DNA of 64,000 nucleotides from positions 1 through 64,000 of the forward strand of contig CBDCUE010000006.1 in assembly GCA_965222515.1 (NCBI GenBank), given 5' to 3'. The notes below the pieces were generated by a model. That model was not told where the DNA came from. It searched no databases and saw only the letters and a program-made list of their open reading frames with translations. Below are positions 18,730 to 27,718 of this stretch, piece after piece. The number at the start of each line of letters is the position of its first letter. Positions within the stretch are counted from its first letter, which is position 1. Position numbers and translations under genes: made by a program. The stretch comes from CBDCUE01 sp965222515 (GTDB lineage: Bacteria > Pseudomonadota > Alphaproteobacteria > Rickettsiales > JABIRX01).

Positions 18730-20460
18730 ATCTTGTCTTAACTCTGCTAATGTGTTGGTTCTTGCTTTTATTTCGCTTAAATAAATAATCTTTGCTTGGT
18801 CTGACAAAAAGTTTAATTCTTTTTTTTGCTTTTCTAAGATTCTAGCTTCATAATAATAATGCCAGATTTTTAATAAATCTTCTTCTTTTACTTGCAAAAT
18901 TCTTTCTAATTGAATTTTTTTGTCAAAAATTTGAAATAAAAATGAACTGATATTATTTTTTAACCATAACAAAATTTTATCTATATCCAATTCTTGATTA
19001 TTGATCAAATAAGATTGTGTCTTTTCTAAATTTTCATCATTCCACTCAATAAGAGAAATCTCCTCTTCTATTTTCTCATGAGAACTTAATAATTTATTAT
19101 TTAAGATAATAAAAGTCATAAGGGTAAGATCACTGGATATATATTCATTTTGATAATTAGTTTTGCATTTTTCTAAAAGATTATGATTATTTTGATATGA
19201 TTTTTTATAATTTCTAAAAAAATCATAAAATTTACTAGAGAAATATTGGTAATATTCTTTTGCAATCTGTTTGTTTTGAATATTATTAGCCAAAGCTCTT
19301 AAATCGACTAGGATTTTTGCTTTTTTTTCTGGAGAAATATCTGTTTTTACTAAAAATTGCTCTAAAATAATATCTGCTAAAGATTTTTTTTTATTTAATA
19401 CATTAATTAAGCTTCTCTTGCCTTGCTTTAGCACATCATCAGGATCTTTTCCTTCTGGCAATATAACAAAATCCAAAGATTTTCCTATTTCTAATTCTTT
19501 TAAGGCAAATTCTGCTATTCTATGCATTGCTTTTCTTCCTGCAAGATCTCCATCTAAGCAAATAGTGGGGATGTCTACATATTTCCATAAAAAACTCAAA
19601 TGCTCAACAGAAAAAGAAGTGCCAAGAGGAGCAACTGCATTTTCAATACCAGCCCTATATAAAGCTATTACATCCATATATCCTTCACAAACCATCACTT
19701 GCTTTTGCTTCATTATAGAGCTTTTTGCTCTATTAAAATTATAAACTAAATTTCTTTTTTTAAAGAATTTATATTCAGGCGAGTTGATATATTTAGGATT
19801 GCCTTCTTTGAGTATTCTACCACCAAAAGCAACTATTTTTCCAGAATGATTATGGATAGGAAACATTAATCTTTCTGAAAATAAAAAATAAGAACCATAG
19901 CTTCCATCTCTAAACAAGCCTAACTCTAATAATTTATTTTTTGCAAAATTATTTTCTTGCACAAAATTATCCACCAAACCTTTAGTTGGTGCATAGCCAA
20001 TGGAAAATTTATCTATAACATCTTTGGCTAAATCTCTTTTTTTTATATATTCTTGTGCAATATTAGATTTTTGATATTCTTGGATAAAAAAATCATTAAA
20101 TTTAGTGATAATCTCAAAATCTTTATCTTCTTCTACTAATTCTGTTTTTGACCTAAAACTATTTTGTGGAACGGCAACTCCTGCATAATCAGCAATATAT
20201 TTGATGCTATCTATAAAATTATAACCATCATTTTTTTGTAAAAAGGAAAAAACATCACCACTTTCAGAGCAACCAAAACAATAAAATGATTGAGTGTTGT
20301 CGTTAATTACAAAAGATGGAGTTTTTTCATTATGAAAAGGGCATAATGCTTTGTATCTAGCTTGCCCTGATGGTTTTAAAGAAACTGATTTGCCAATAAT
20401 CTCGCTAATTAAAATTCGATTTTTTAAATCTGCAATAAAATTACTATCTATGCTACTCAT
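18718..20460 (-). CDS. dnaG: DNA primase
   Basis: 580 aa. The N-terminal zinc ribbon has Cys40, His43, Cys61 and Cys64 (CPFHNEKTPSF..FYCFGC). The core has SIGYAP, IHNHSGKIVAFGGRIL and the TOPRIM block MVCEGYMDVIALYRAGIENAVAPLGT, with the Mg2+ site CLDGDLAG. It synthesises primers at the replication fork; the less conserved C-terminal domain binds DnaB helicase. No rpoD or rpsU is adjacent, unlike the common macromolecular synthesis operon. Confidence 0.95.
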   Translation of the reverse strand: MSSIDSNFIADLKNRILISEIIGKSVSLKPSGQARYKALCPFHNEKTPSFVINDNTQSFYCFGCSESGDVFSFLQKNDGYNFIDSIKYIADYAGVAVPQNSFRSKTELVEEDKDFEIITKFNDFFIQEYQKSNIAQEYIKKRDLAKDVIDKFSIGYAPTKGLVDNFVQENNFAKNKLLELGLFRDGSYGSYFLFSERLMFPIHNHSGKIVAFGGRILKEGNPKYINSPEYKFFKKRNLVYNFNRAKSSIMKQKQVMVCEGYMDVIALYRAGIENAVAPLGTSFSVEHLSFLWKYVDIPTICLDGDLAGRKAMHRIAEFALKELEIGKSLDFVILPEGKDPDDVLKQGKRSLINVLNKKKSLADIILEQFLVKTDISPEKKAKILVDLRALANNIQNKQIAKEYYQYFSSKFYDFFRNYKKSYQNNHNLLEKCKTNYQNEYISSDLTLMTFIILNNKLLSSHEKIEEEISLIEWNDENLEKTQSYLINNQELDIDKILLWLKNNISSFLFQIFDKKIQLERILQVKEEDLLKIWHYYYEARILEKQKKELNFLSDQAKIIYLSEIKARTNTLAELRQDLDL

Positions 20461-20500
20461 TTCTATCTAAATAATTTAGTTGTATTATACTATTTTAGTA

Positions 20501-21102
20501 TTATTTATGAATTTTTTCTAATTCCTCTATTTTTTTTTCTAAAATTTTTAAAAATTTTGTAAAACCATTATTACTAATTATTCCTGCAAATTCTTCTCTT
20601 TTTGCTCCTGCAAAACTGATTCCCTCTGCTATTAAATCTACTAATTTATATTTAAAATCTTTTCTTATTATTAATAATTCCAATTCTATATTAACATTAT
20701 TTATAGTTGTTATAGTAATGATTGAGACATATTTGTTATTAGCAATTTCTTTGGTTGAGAGTACTTTATATTTTTCACCACTATATCCATTGAATTTAGG
20801 TGCATAACTTACCAAAACATATTTTCTTAGTAATTTAAAAAAATCTTCTTTTTGTTGCTCATTTATTCTTCTCCAAGTTCTGCCTAAAATAAATTTTGAA
20901 ATAGTAGAAATATCTATGTTTTGATCAAGATAATCGGCTAATTTATTAGCAACGACCTGATTTGATTTTTTTCTTTTACAATTTTAAAAATATCATCAAC
21001 AAAATTTTGAGTAAAGTTTTGAGCATCATTACTGTTATTTGCAAAAGATATTTGAGCAAAGGAGATAATAAGTAAAATAGGTAATATTAAGATTTTTTTC
21101 AT
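20501..21102 (-). pseudogene. mlaC: MlaC phospholipid-binding protein, frameshifted
   Basis: The ATG at 21102 overlaps the mlaA stop as ATGA. A signal peptide (MKKILILPILLIISFAQISF) and NFVDDIFKIVKEK come first, then the frame breaks at a run of seven T (plus strand 20966-20972). Adding one base restores one continuous frame: NQVVANKLADYLDQNIDIST, FILGRTWRRINEQQKEDFF and KYVLVSYAPKFNGYSG, all typical of MlaC (toluene-tolerance Ttg2D family). MlaC carries phospholipid between MlaA in the outer membrane and the inner-membrane MlaFEDB. The break may be a sequencing slip in the homopolymer or a real loss. Confidence 0.8.
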
Positions 21103-21821
21103 CTATCTCTATTTTGTATATAAGCTGATCTAATAAAACTATAAGGGTCTAGAGATCCTCTTTCAATTTGCTCCCATGGATCTAAAAGCCTTTCCCTAAC
21201 ATCTAAAAGATAGGTGCCACTATATATTTGGTATTTTGATTTTTCAACCAATTTCACAGGATATATCAGGGAAGTAATAGTAAGCCCTGCTAAGTCTCGT
21301 GGATTGCTGGGGCCTAAAAATGGTAACATTAAATAAGGGCCTTTAGGTATTTTATATTTTGCAAACACCCTGCCCAAATCTTCTTTTTTTGCATAAGTTA
21401 TGCCAAAATTATTTTCTGTAGGCTTGAATAAACCAGCTATGCCAATAGTAGAATTTATAGCAAAGCTACTAAAAGCCTTACCTGCATTAACAAACTCTCC
21501 TCTTAAAATAGAACTTACTATCACCACAGGTTGCAAAATGTTTTGTAAAAAATTTTTAATAGATATTCTAACGGGTTTGGGAGTTGCTTTTCTATATGAA
21601 GTAGCAATGGGTTTAGCAGTAACTTTATCTATTAATTTATTAAATTTATAAATTTTTCGATTTAATTTTTCAAAAGGATCATAAATTTGTGAAACAACCT
21701 TATCATCTTTTTCATCTGAAAACATACCATATTTACTGCTTTTTGCTAAAGATTGATTATTAATGCAGAAAGAAATTAATAATATACAAAAAATATTTAT
21801 GTATTTTGGGATTATGTTCAT
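21099..21821 (-). CDS. mlaA: MlaA (VacJ) outer-membrane lipid-asymmetry protein
   Basis: 240 aa with an N-terminal secretion signal (residues about 8-27). IYDPFEKLNRKIYKFN, NFLQNILQPVVIVSSILRGE, NSTIGIAGLFKP, GPYLMLPFLGPSNPRD and the ending DPYSFIRSAYIQNRDR are the MlaA signatures. MlaA removes mislocalised phospholipid from the outer leaflet and passes it to MlaC. A Cys lies in the hydrophobic segment (ISFCINN), but a clean lipobox is not obvious. Its stop overlaps the start of mlaC by 4 bases, so the two are translationally coupled. Confidence 0.92.
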   Translation of the reverse strand: MNIIPKYINIFCILLISFCINNQSLAKSSKYGMFSDEKDDKVVSQIYDPFEKLNRKIYKFNKLIDKVTAKPIATSYRKATPKPVRISIKNFLQNILQPVVIVSSILRGEFVNAGKAFSSFAINSTIGIAGLFKPTENNFGITYAKKEDLGRVFAKYKIPKGPYLMLPFLGPSNPRDLAGLTITSLIYPVKLVEKSKYQIYSGTYLLDVRERLLDPWEQIERGSLDPYSFIRSAYIQNRDR

Positions 21822-21985
21822 ATCAATTTATTGAATTTTGTTTTGCTATAATAACCCATTATTAATAACAAATCAAGAAAAAGCAATAAATAATGATATA
21901 CTAAAACAAAATTAATTTGCAGGGTTTCTTTTTCCTATTTTAAATTGCTGTTTAATAATTGACTTATGATCAATATAGATATATT

Positions 21986-22042
21986 TTATATTATATGAAA
22001 TAGACTGTAGAACTGCATTTTATGCTGCTTAACTTAAAAAAA
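21986..22042 (+). repeat. leader repeat copy upstream of pheS
   Basis: TAGACTGTAGAACTGC followed by TGCTTAACTTAAAA runs directly into the pheS ATG at 22043. It matches the end of the rpoC leader repeat (AGATTGCAAAACTGC..TTAACTTAA) with gaps. The intergenic stretch before it (21822-21985) also holds one copy of the ATACTAAAACAAAAT motif at about 21899-21913. Confidence 0.45.
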
Positions 22043-23059
22043 ATGAAAGAAAAATTCTTAAAAAAAATTGCTAAGGTAGAAAATGTTAGTGAGTTGGAAG
22101 AAGTGAGATTGGAGTTTTTGGGAAAAAAAGGGACGATTTCGCAAGAAATGAAATTATTAGGAAAGCTAGCTATTGAAGAAAAAAAATCTAAAGGGCAAGA
22201 AATTAATCAAATCAAAAACTTTATTGTAGAAAACATTGCCAAGAAACAAGATATTTTTGCTAAACAAGAATTGGATAAAAAAATAGAGCAGGAGGGTATG
22301 GATTTAACTTTGCCTGCTAGAAAGAATAATATAGGTTCTATTCATCCAATTACTAAGGTAATAAATGATATTGTTAAGATTTTTGAAAATATGGGTTTTT
22401 TGGCGGTGGAAGGGCCAGAAATAGAAGATGATTTTCATAATTTCACTGCTTTAAACATTCCAGAAAATCATCCTGCAAGACAAATGCATGATACTTTTTA
22501 TCTAAAAAATATGGAATATTTGCTTAGAACTCACACTTCATCGGTGCAAATTAGAACTATGCAAAAGGGTAAGCCTCCTTTTGCTATTGTGGCTCCTGGC
22601 AAAACTTATCGTTCAGATTCAGATGCTACTCACACCCCAATATTTCATCAGATAGAGGTTTTATATATAGCAAAAAAAGCATCTATGGCTAATCTAAAAT
22701 TTGTGATTAAGAATTTTTTGGATAGTTTTTTTAAAGAAGAGATTTCTTTAAGATTTAGAAGTAGTTTTTTCCCTTTTACCGAGCCTTCTGCAGAAGTTGA
22801 TATTGAATGTATGATGCTAGAAGATAAAATTGATTTGCAAAAAAGAGGTGATTTTTTAGAGATAATGGGTTGCGGGATGGTGCATCCTAATGTGTTAAAA
22901 GCAGTTAATATTGATCCTACTGAATGGTCAGGTTTTGCTCTTGGTTTGGGGGTTGAAAGGGTTGCGATGTTGAAATATGGAATGAGAGATTTAAGGAAAT
23001 TTTTTAATTCTAGTAAAAACTGGATCAATAGTTACAATTTTAAAACTTATGATATCTAG
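22043..23059 (+). CDS. pheS: phenylalanyl-tRNA synthetase alpha subunit
   Basis: 338 aa from the ATG at 22043; an ATG at 22022 would add seven residues, but it lies inside the leader repeat, so the second ATG is preferred. The N-terminal coiled coil is followed by LGKKGTI and the class II catalytic core: HPITKVINDIVKIFENMGF, GPEIEDDFHNFTALNIPENHPARQ, HTSSVQIRTM, YRSDSDATHTPIFHQIE, and motif 3 WSGFALGLGVERVAMLKYG. PheT is not adjacent here. It overlaps the next gene by 11 bases. Confidence 0.94.
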   Translation: MKEKFLKKIAKVENVSELEEVRLEFLGKKGTISQEMKLLGKLAIEEKKSKGQEINQIKNFIVENIAKKQDIFAKQELDKKIEQEGMDLTLPARKNNIGSIHPITKVINDIVKIFENMGFLAVEGPEIEDDFHNFTALNIPENHPARQMHDTFYLKNMEYLLRTHTSSVQIRTMQKGKPPFAIVAPGKTYRSDSDATHTPIFHQIEVLYIAKKASMANLKFVIKNFLDSFFKEEISLRFRSSFFPFTEPSAEVDIECMMLEDKIDLQKRGDFLEIMGCGMVHPNVLKAVNIDPTEWSGFALGLGVERVAMLKYGMRDLRKFFNSSKNWINSYNFKTYDI

Positions 23060-23645
23060 ATTTTTTGCTATAATATTATTTATATTACTATTTCCTTTAA
23101 TCTTTTTTATTTCTGTATTGATCACTATAAAAGATGGTTTTCCTGTATTTTTTCTACAAAAAAGGTTAGGTTATCAAGGAAAAAATTTTGTTTGTTATAA
23201 ATTCCGAACAATGAGAGAGGGAGCTGCTCAAGAGAAAATAAGATGGAAAAAAAATAATCCAGAAAAATGGGCAGAATATGAGAAAAATAATTTTAAATTA
23301 AAAAACGATCATAGAGTTACTACAACAGGAAAATTTTTAAGAAAAACAAGCTTGGATGAATTGCCTCAAATATTTAATATCATTGGAGGAACAATGAATT
23401 TTGTAGGACCTAGACCATTACTACTGAGAGAAAAAAAATTATATGGTAAAGATAATTTTAAATATTACAAAAAAGTAAAGCCTGGTGTTACAGGCTTGTG
23501 GCAGGTGGAAGGCAGAAGTGAAACTAGTTTTGCAGATAGAATTGCATTAGATATAAAATTCATAAAAAATAACTCTGCCAAGCAAAAATTTTTTATTTTG
23601 TTAAAAACAATTAAGGTTGTTTTGTTAGGCAAAGGTGCTTTTTAG
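23049..23645 (+). CDS. sugar-phosphate (phosphoglycosyl) transferase, WcaJ/PglC type
   Basis: 198 aa. One N-terminal membrane segment (residues about 5-27) is followed by the bacterial sugar transferase core: FFLQKRLGYQGKNFVCYKFRTM, LRKTSLDELPQIFNIIGGTMNFVGPRP (the Asp-Glu catalytic pair is in LDELPQ), and VKPGVTGLWQVEGRS. The family moves a sugar-phosphate onto undecaprenyl phosphate to start surface polysaccharide synthesis, which fits the polysaccharide-type ABC exporter at 42-43.6 kb. The exact sugar is unknown. Confidence 0.88.
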   Translation: MISRFFAIILFILLFPLIFFISVLITIKDGFPVFFLQKRLGYQGKNFVCYKFRTMREGAAQEKIRWKKNNPEKWAEYEKNNFKLKNDHRVTTTGKFLRKTSLDELPQIFNIIGGTMNFVGPRPLLLREKKLYGKDNFKYYKKVKPGVTGLWQVEGRSETSFADRIALDIKFIKNNSAKQKFFILLKTIKVVLLGKGAF

Positions 23646-23678
23646 CTTTGATTCTCAGCTAAAGTAGTATTAAAAAAA

Positions 23679-26045
23679 TTAGATTTTATCAAATCTTGCT
23701 AAATGAAAATAATTGTCATATCTAGAAATTAACTCTTCATTGGGGAATGAGATTATGGGAGTTTTAGGTTTTTGGTATTCTTTTATTATTTCTACTAATT
23801 TTTTTTCTGCTAATTCGCTTAATTCTTGTGCATTTTTTATTTTTTTTATTTTTATAGCAGAATGTTCTTTTCCTTCTAAATGCCAAAATTCAAGATCTTC
23901 TAGCAGAAAACCTAGTTTTCTTTGTAAAATTAATGAAGAAACTAGCATTTGTAGGTTTTTTCCTGATGAAACATCTGTTTGAGAAGGCGGAGTTCCTGTT
24001 TTATAATCAATAATCCTAACTTTTTTATCTGCTAATATCTCCACTAAATCCATTATTGAAGTTAGCTTGGTGTTTGGTAAAATTTCTAAATCTTGATGAT
24101 ATTCAGCAAGAAAATCCAAAACATCTGTTTTTTTGTTAATTATTTTTTTGAATTTTGTAAAAATATGAAAAAACCTTTCCTGCCAAACAAATTTTAAGAA
24201 AATATTGTCTATTTTTTCCAATTCTTGCAATAATATTTTTTCTATATCAGAATCTTGGTTTTTTATATATAATTCTAACATTTTATGAGCCAAATTACCA
24301 AAATTTGGAGCAGAAAAAATATTTTTTGCTTTTAATCTCAAAACATATTCTGCATATAAACTATAAGGATTATTAAAAATTCTTTCTATTTTAGTGGCCG
24401 AGAAATTATGAGTTTTTTCTGCTTTACTGGCAAAAACTATTATGTTTTTTTTAGCAAAAACAATATTGTGATAATTTTTTAAATCATCGTAAATAAATGT
24501 TTTTGCTAACTCATTTTTTATTTGAAAAAAAGGCAAAAATTCATTGCTTTTTTTATTGCCAGACAAATATTCAGATTTTGTAAAAATTATACTTTTACTA
24601 GCTAATTGTCTATTAAAAAAACTTTCATTTTCTTGATCTAAAAAAGAAGAACATTCTGGATATTTTTTTTTTATCAGCTCATTAGTAAAAATTTTATGAT
24701 GATTTAATTGCCAAGATTCCTCTGTAATATCTGCCATAATAACAGCATTAAAATTTTTTAATCTTAAATCTTTAGGGTGAATTATAAGCAAATCATCATC
24801 TTCATAAAAAAGACTATCTTTGTCTTTTTGCAAAAAAGAAATGATTTTTTTTAATTGAAAAAAATTATTTTTGCTTTTTAACTGTAATTGCTTGAGAAAT
24901 AATTGTTCTTCGTGAGTTAAATTTGATAATTTTGTGCTAATTAGAAAAATATCTGCTTTTTCTGTTAAAAGTTCTATTATTTCTTTAGTTTTGCAAGAAA
25001 AATTTGCTAATTTATGTGATATTTGAGAGTTTTTTTGCTGAATATCAATGTTTTTATTATCGTAATATTCTATAATAAATGATAAAAAATCTATAATATC
25101 ATAATTTTTTTGTTGGTTTATTTTTTTAGTTTTGAATAAAATAAGCTTTTTTAAAGTCATATTGCTAGTTGCAACAATAATTTTACTGTTATTTTCTTTG
25201 ATAAAATTGTTAATCAATTCAGCTTCTGCATTTTGATTTTTGCTAATAATAAAATTTTTTATAATGGTTTTTTCTGTTTTTTGAGGCAAAAACCAGTAAT
25301 TATCTTTTATTTTTGGATCAATTTGCTCTTTTTTTGTTAAATCTTCATGCTCAATGATGATTCCTTTAGGGTTTTTTAGTAAATTTTGAGCAAAATCTTT
25401 GATATTTTGTTCAAAAAGATTAAATCCTGCTAAAATTATCTGTTTATAATCATTAATTTGACCAATTAACTCTGTTTTTACCTTTAATTTATTGTTGTTT
25501 TCTTGTGAAAATGAAGTTTTTTGCTGTTTTTGACATTTTTCTTGCCATAAAGGCATAAAAAAAGCTAAAAAATCTATTTCTAGTTCTAAAACCAAAGGAA
25601 AATTTGTTTTTGCTAAATCTTGAGAGAATTTTTGATAATTTATGCTGTTTTCTTCTAGTTTTTGCCATAATTTTATGAAATTATGACAAAAATCATTAGC
25701 TATTAGCATTTTTTTGGCTAAAAAATAATCATTTGGTTCTTTTTGCCATAAAAGAAATGTCTCTAAGACAAAAAAACTGGTTTCGTGGTGAGAAAAACTT
25801 TTGGGGATTTCTAAATATTTTTTATAATTATTAAAAACACTTAAATTATCATTACCAATCAAAGAAATAATTTGAGGTAATTTCATTTTGGGATAATTAG
25901 CTAAGGACAGATATAAAAATTTACAAGATAGATCATTGGGAAAGATGATTAAAATATCAGCCAAATCATTGCCATATCTTGCAACCAAACCTTTGGCCAA
26001 ATCATCTATGAAAGAACTTTTAATATGTATTTTGTAAATTGACAT
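23679..26045 (-). CDS. addB: AddB-like double-strand break repair protein
   Basis: 788 aa from the ATG at 26045 (MSIYKIHIKSSFIDDLAKG); the longer frame to 26090 adds an unlikely N-terminus. The middle is a degenerate helicase-like region (ADILIIFPND, LILAGFNLFEQNIKDF). The C-terminus is a PD-(D/E)XK nuclease with FGNLAHKMLELYI, DLVEILADKKVRIIDYKTGTPP and GKNLQMLVSSLIL. With AddA, which is not in the window, it would resect DNA ends for RecA. The gene is very A/T- and Lys-rich, and divergence makes the helicase part hard to judge. Confidence 0.75.
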   Translation of the reverse strand: MSIYKIHIKSSFIDDLAKGLVARYGNDLADILIIFPNDLSCKFLYLSLANYPKMKLPQIISLIGNDNLSVFNNYKKYLEIPKSFSHHETSFFVLETFLLWQKEPNDYFLAKKMLIANDFCHNFIKLWQKLEENSINYQKFSQDLAKTNFPLVLELEIDFLAFFMPLWQEKCQKQQKTSFSQENNNKLKVKTELIGQINDYKQIILAGFNLFEQNIKDFAQNLLKNPKGIIIEHEDLTKKEQIDPKIKDNYWFLPQKTEKTIIKNFIISKNQNAEAELINNFIKENNSKIIVATSNMTLKKLILFKTKKINQQKNYDIIDFLSFIIEYYDNKNIDIQQKNSQISHKLANFSCKTKEIIELLTEKADIFLISTKLSNLTHEEQLFLKQLQLKSKNNFFQLKKIISFLQKDKDSLFYEDDDLLIIHPKDLRLKNFNAVIMADITEESWQLNHHKIFTNELIKKKYPECSSFLDQENESFFNRQLASKSIIFTKSEYLSGNKKSNEFLPFFQIKNELAKTFIYDDLKNYHNIVFAKKNIIVFASKAEKTHNFSATKIERIFNNPYSLYAEYVLRLKAKNIFSAPNFGNLAHKMLELYIKNQDSDIEKILLQELEKIDNIFLKFVWQERFFHIFTKFKKIINKKTDVLDFLAEYHQDLEILPNTKLTSIMDLVEILADKKVRIIDYKTGTPPSQTDVSSGKNLQMLVSSLILQRKLGFLLEDLEFWHLEGKEHSAIKIKKIKNAQELSELAEKKLVEIIKEYQKPKTPIISFPNEELISRYDNYFHLARFDKI

Positions 26046-26116
26046 AAAATGATTATTATATATTTTGTTAAAATAACAGCTTCCTGTCAAGAAAATTGTA
26101 TTTTCTTTACATTGTT

Positions 26117-26797
26117 CTAAAAATCTAAATTTTTGTAATGTTCAGCAGGTTCAAAGGCTAGTAATTTATCATCTAATATTTGGGTAAAACTAGGTCTTGA
26201 TTTTATTAATGAATAATATTCTTTAGTGATAGGGTAGTTTTCCCAATCTATGGCTCCTAAATAATCAATGATAGATAAATGGCTTGAAGCAGTAATATCT
26301 GCTAAAGAAAATTTTCCACCTGCTAACCATTTTCTTTTGCTTAATAATTGTTCCATATAAGCTAGATGATTGCTTAAATTCATAGCTCCCGCCCTTAAAT
26401 AGCTTGGCTCTGGAGAACCTGAATTAGAATAATATTTTATTACTTGTTCATATAAAAAATATTTACTTACCTCATTAAAAAATTTTAGATCAAACCAATC
26501 AATTAATCTGTTAATCTCAACCTTATCTGCAATATTATTGCCGAAATATTTTATGCCTCCATATACTTCTTCTAAATATTGGCAAATATTGTTGCTTCCA
26601 ACAATTGTCAAATCACTATCATAACTAAGCAAAACAGGCACTTCACCAGTTGGATTCATTCTAATAAAATCTTCTCTTTTTTCCCAAAAATTTTCGTGAG
26701 CAGTATCTACCTCAATAGATTTTTCAGCTAAAAAAATTTTTACCTTTCTTGAAAAAGGGCATAAGGAAAAATGATATAGTTTATAATTTATTTTCAT
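26117..26797 (-). CDS. glutathione S-transferase-like protein
   Basis: 226 aa. The thioredoxin-fold N-terminus LYHFSLCPFSRKVKIFLAEK carries the Cys/Ser region near residues 11-17. MNPTGEVPVLL (with the cis-Pro) and SNNICQYLEE follow, and the helical C-terminal domain has WLAGGKFSLADITASSHLS near residues 157-175. It is a cytosolic GST or GST-like protein; the substrate is unknown. It sits between addB and dapB on the same strand. Confidence 0.85.
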   Translation of the reverse strand: MKINYKLYHFSLCPFSRKVKIFLAEKSIEVDTAHENFWEKREDFIRMNPTGEVPVLLSYDSDLTIVGSNNICQYLEEVYGGIKYFGNNIADKVEINRLIDWFDLKFFNEVSKYFLYEQVIKYYSNSGSPEPSYLRAGAMNLSNHLAYMEQLLSKRKWLAGGKFSLADITASSHLSIIDYLGAIDWENYPITKEYYSLIKSRPSFTQILDDKLLAFEPAEHYKNLDF

Positions 26798-26814
26798 TTT
26801 TTTTTAAGGTTTTG

Positions 26815-27606
26815 TTAAATAATGTCAGATATTTGATAAAAACCTGCTTTTTTTTCTGTTAATTTTTTTATTAGATAAATTGCTCCAGTAGCAAAAACAC
26901 TACGGTTTATTGCCTTGTGAGAAATTTCTATTCTTTCATCATCACTAGCAAAAATTACTTTGTGATCTCCTATAACGGAACCTCCTCTTAAAGTTGCAAA
27001 ACCTATTTCATCTTGGCTTCTTTCTTCTTCCAAGCCTTCTCTTGAAAGCCTAGCAACTTTTTTAAAATCAATATTTTTGCTACTCGCAATTGTTTTTCCT
27101 AAGGTGATGGCTGTTCCTGATGGTGCATCTTTTTTATATTTGTGATGCATCTCTACTATTTCTGTGTCAAAATCACTGTTCAACAATTTGCCTGCTTGAA
27201 AAATTAGCTTGTTTAAAACATTAATTCCAATGCTCATATTTGAAGCCCATAAAAAAGCAGAGTTTTTAGCAAAAGATTTATATTGAGTAAAATCTTCTTG
27301 AGAAAAACCCGTCGATCCTGTAACTAAAATTTTTTTATAAAAAGAGGCAAGTTCTGCAACTTGCAGAGAAAGTTTGGGGCCAGAAAAATCAATGATTCCA
27401 TCTGATTTTTTTATAATCTCTGTTAAATCAGATGAGGCAAAAACACCAATATCACCAATTCCAGCAAGCTCTCCCAAATCTTCTTGAGATAAAACTTCTC
27501 CCATAGCCCCATAACCAGAAACTAATTCTAAATTAATGTCACTATGAGCTTTTTTTATTAATTCTGCACCCATTCTACCAGTGCAACCAATAATTGATAT
27601 TTTCAT
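26815..27606 (-). CDS. dapB: 4-hydroxy-tetrahydrodipicolinate reductase
   Basis: 263 aa from the ATG at 27606 (MKISIIGCTGRMGAELIKK). The longer frame to 27699 adds an extra N-terminus ahead of the Rossmann motif and is rejected. GCTGRMG binds NAD(P)H, TGSTGFS is near residues 100-106, SNMSIGINV follows, and EMHHKYKKDAPSGTAITLG is the DapB signature. It serves diaminopimelate and lysine synthesis for peptidoglycan cross-links. It ends just before addB-side genes and is preceded by a TATACTA..TAGTATA inverted repeat near 27674-27709. Confidence 0.93.
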   Translation of the reverse strand: MKISIIGCTGRMGAELIKKAHSDINLELVSGYGAMGEVLSQEDLGELAGIGDIGVFASSDLTEIIKKSDGIIDFSGPKLSLQVAELASFYKKILVTGSTGFSQEDFTQYKSFAKNSAFLWASNMSIGINVLNKLIFQAGKLLNSDFDTEIVEMHHKYKKDAPSGTAITLGKTIASSKNIDFKKVARLSREGLEEERSQDEIGFATLRGGSVIGDHKVIFASDDERIEISHKAINRSVFATGAIYLIKKLTEKKAGFYQISDII

Positions 27607-27718
27607 TATGTTTACTCTAAAAATGATGTTTGAGCTATCGTATAGTAAAACAGTTAAAAGTAAATATTTCTTATATACTAAAAAAATTCCACAAATCAAT
27701 TATAGTATAATTCCAATT

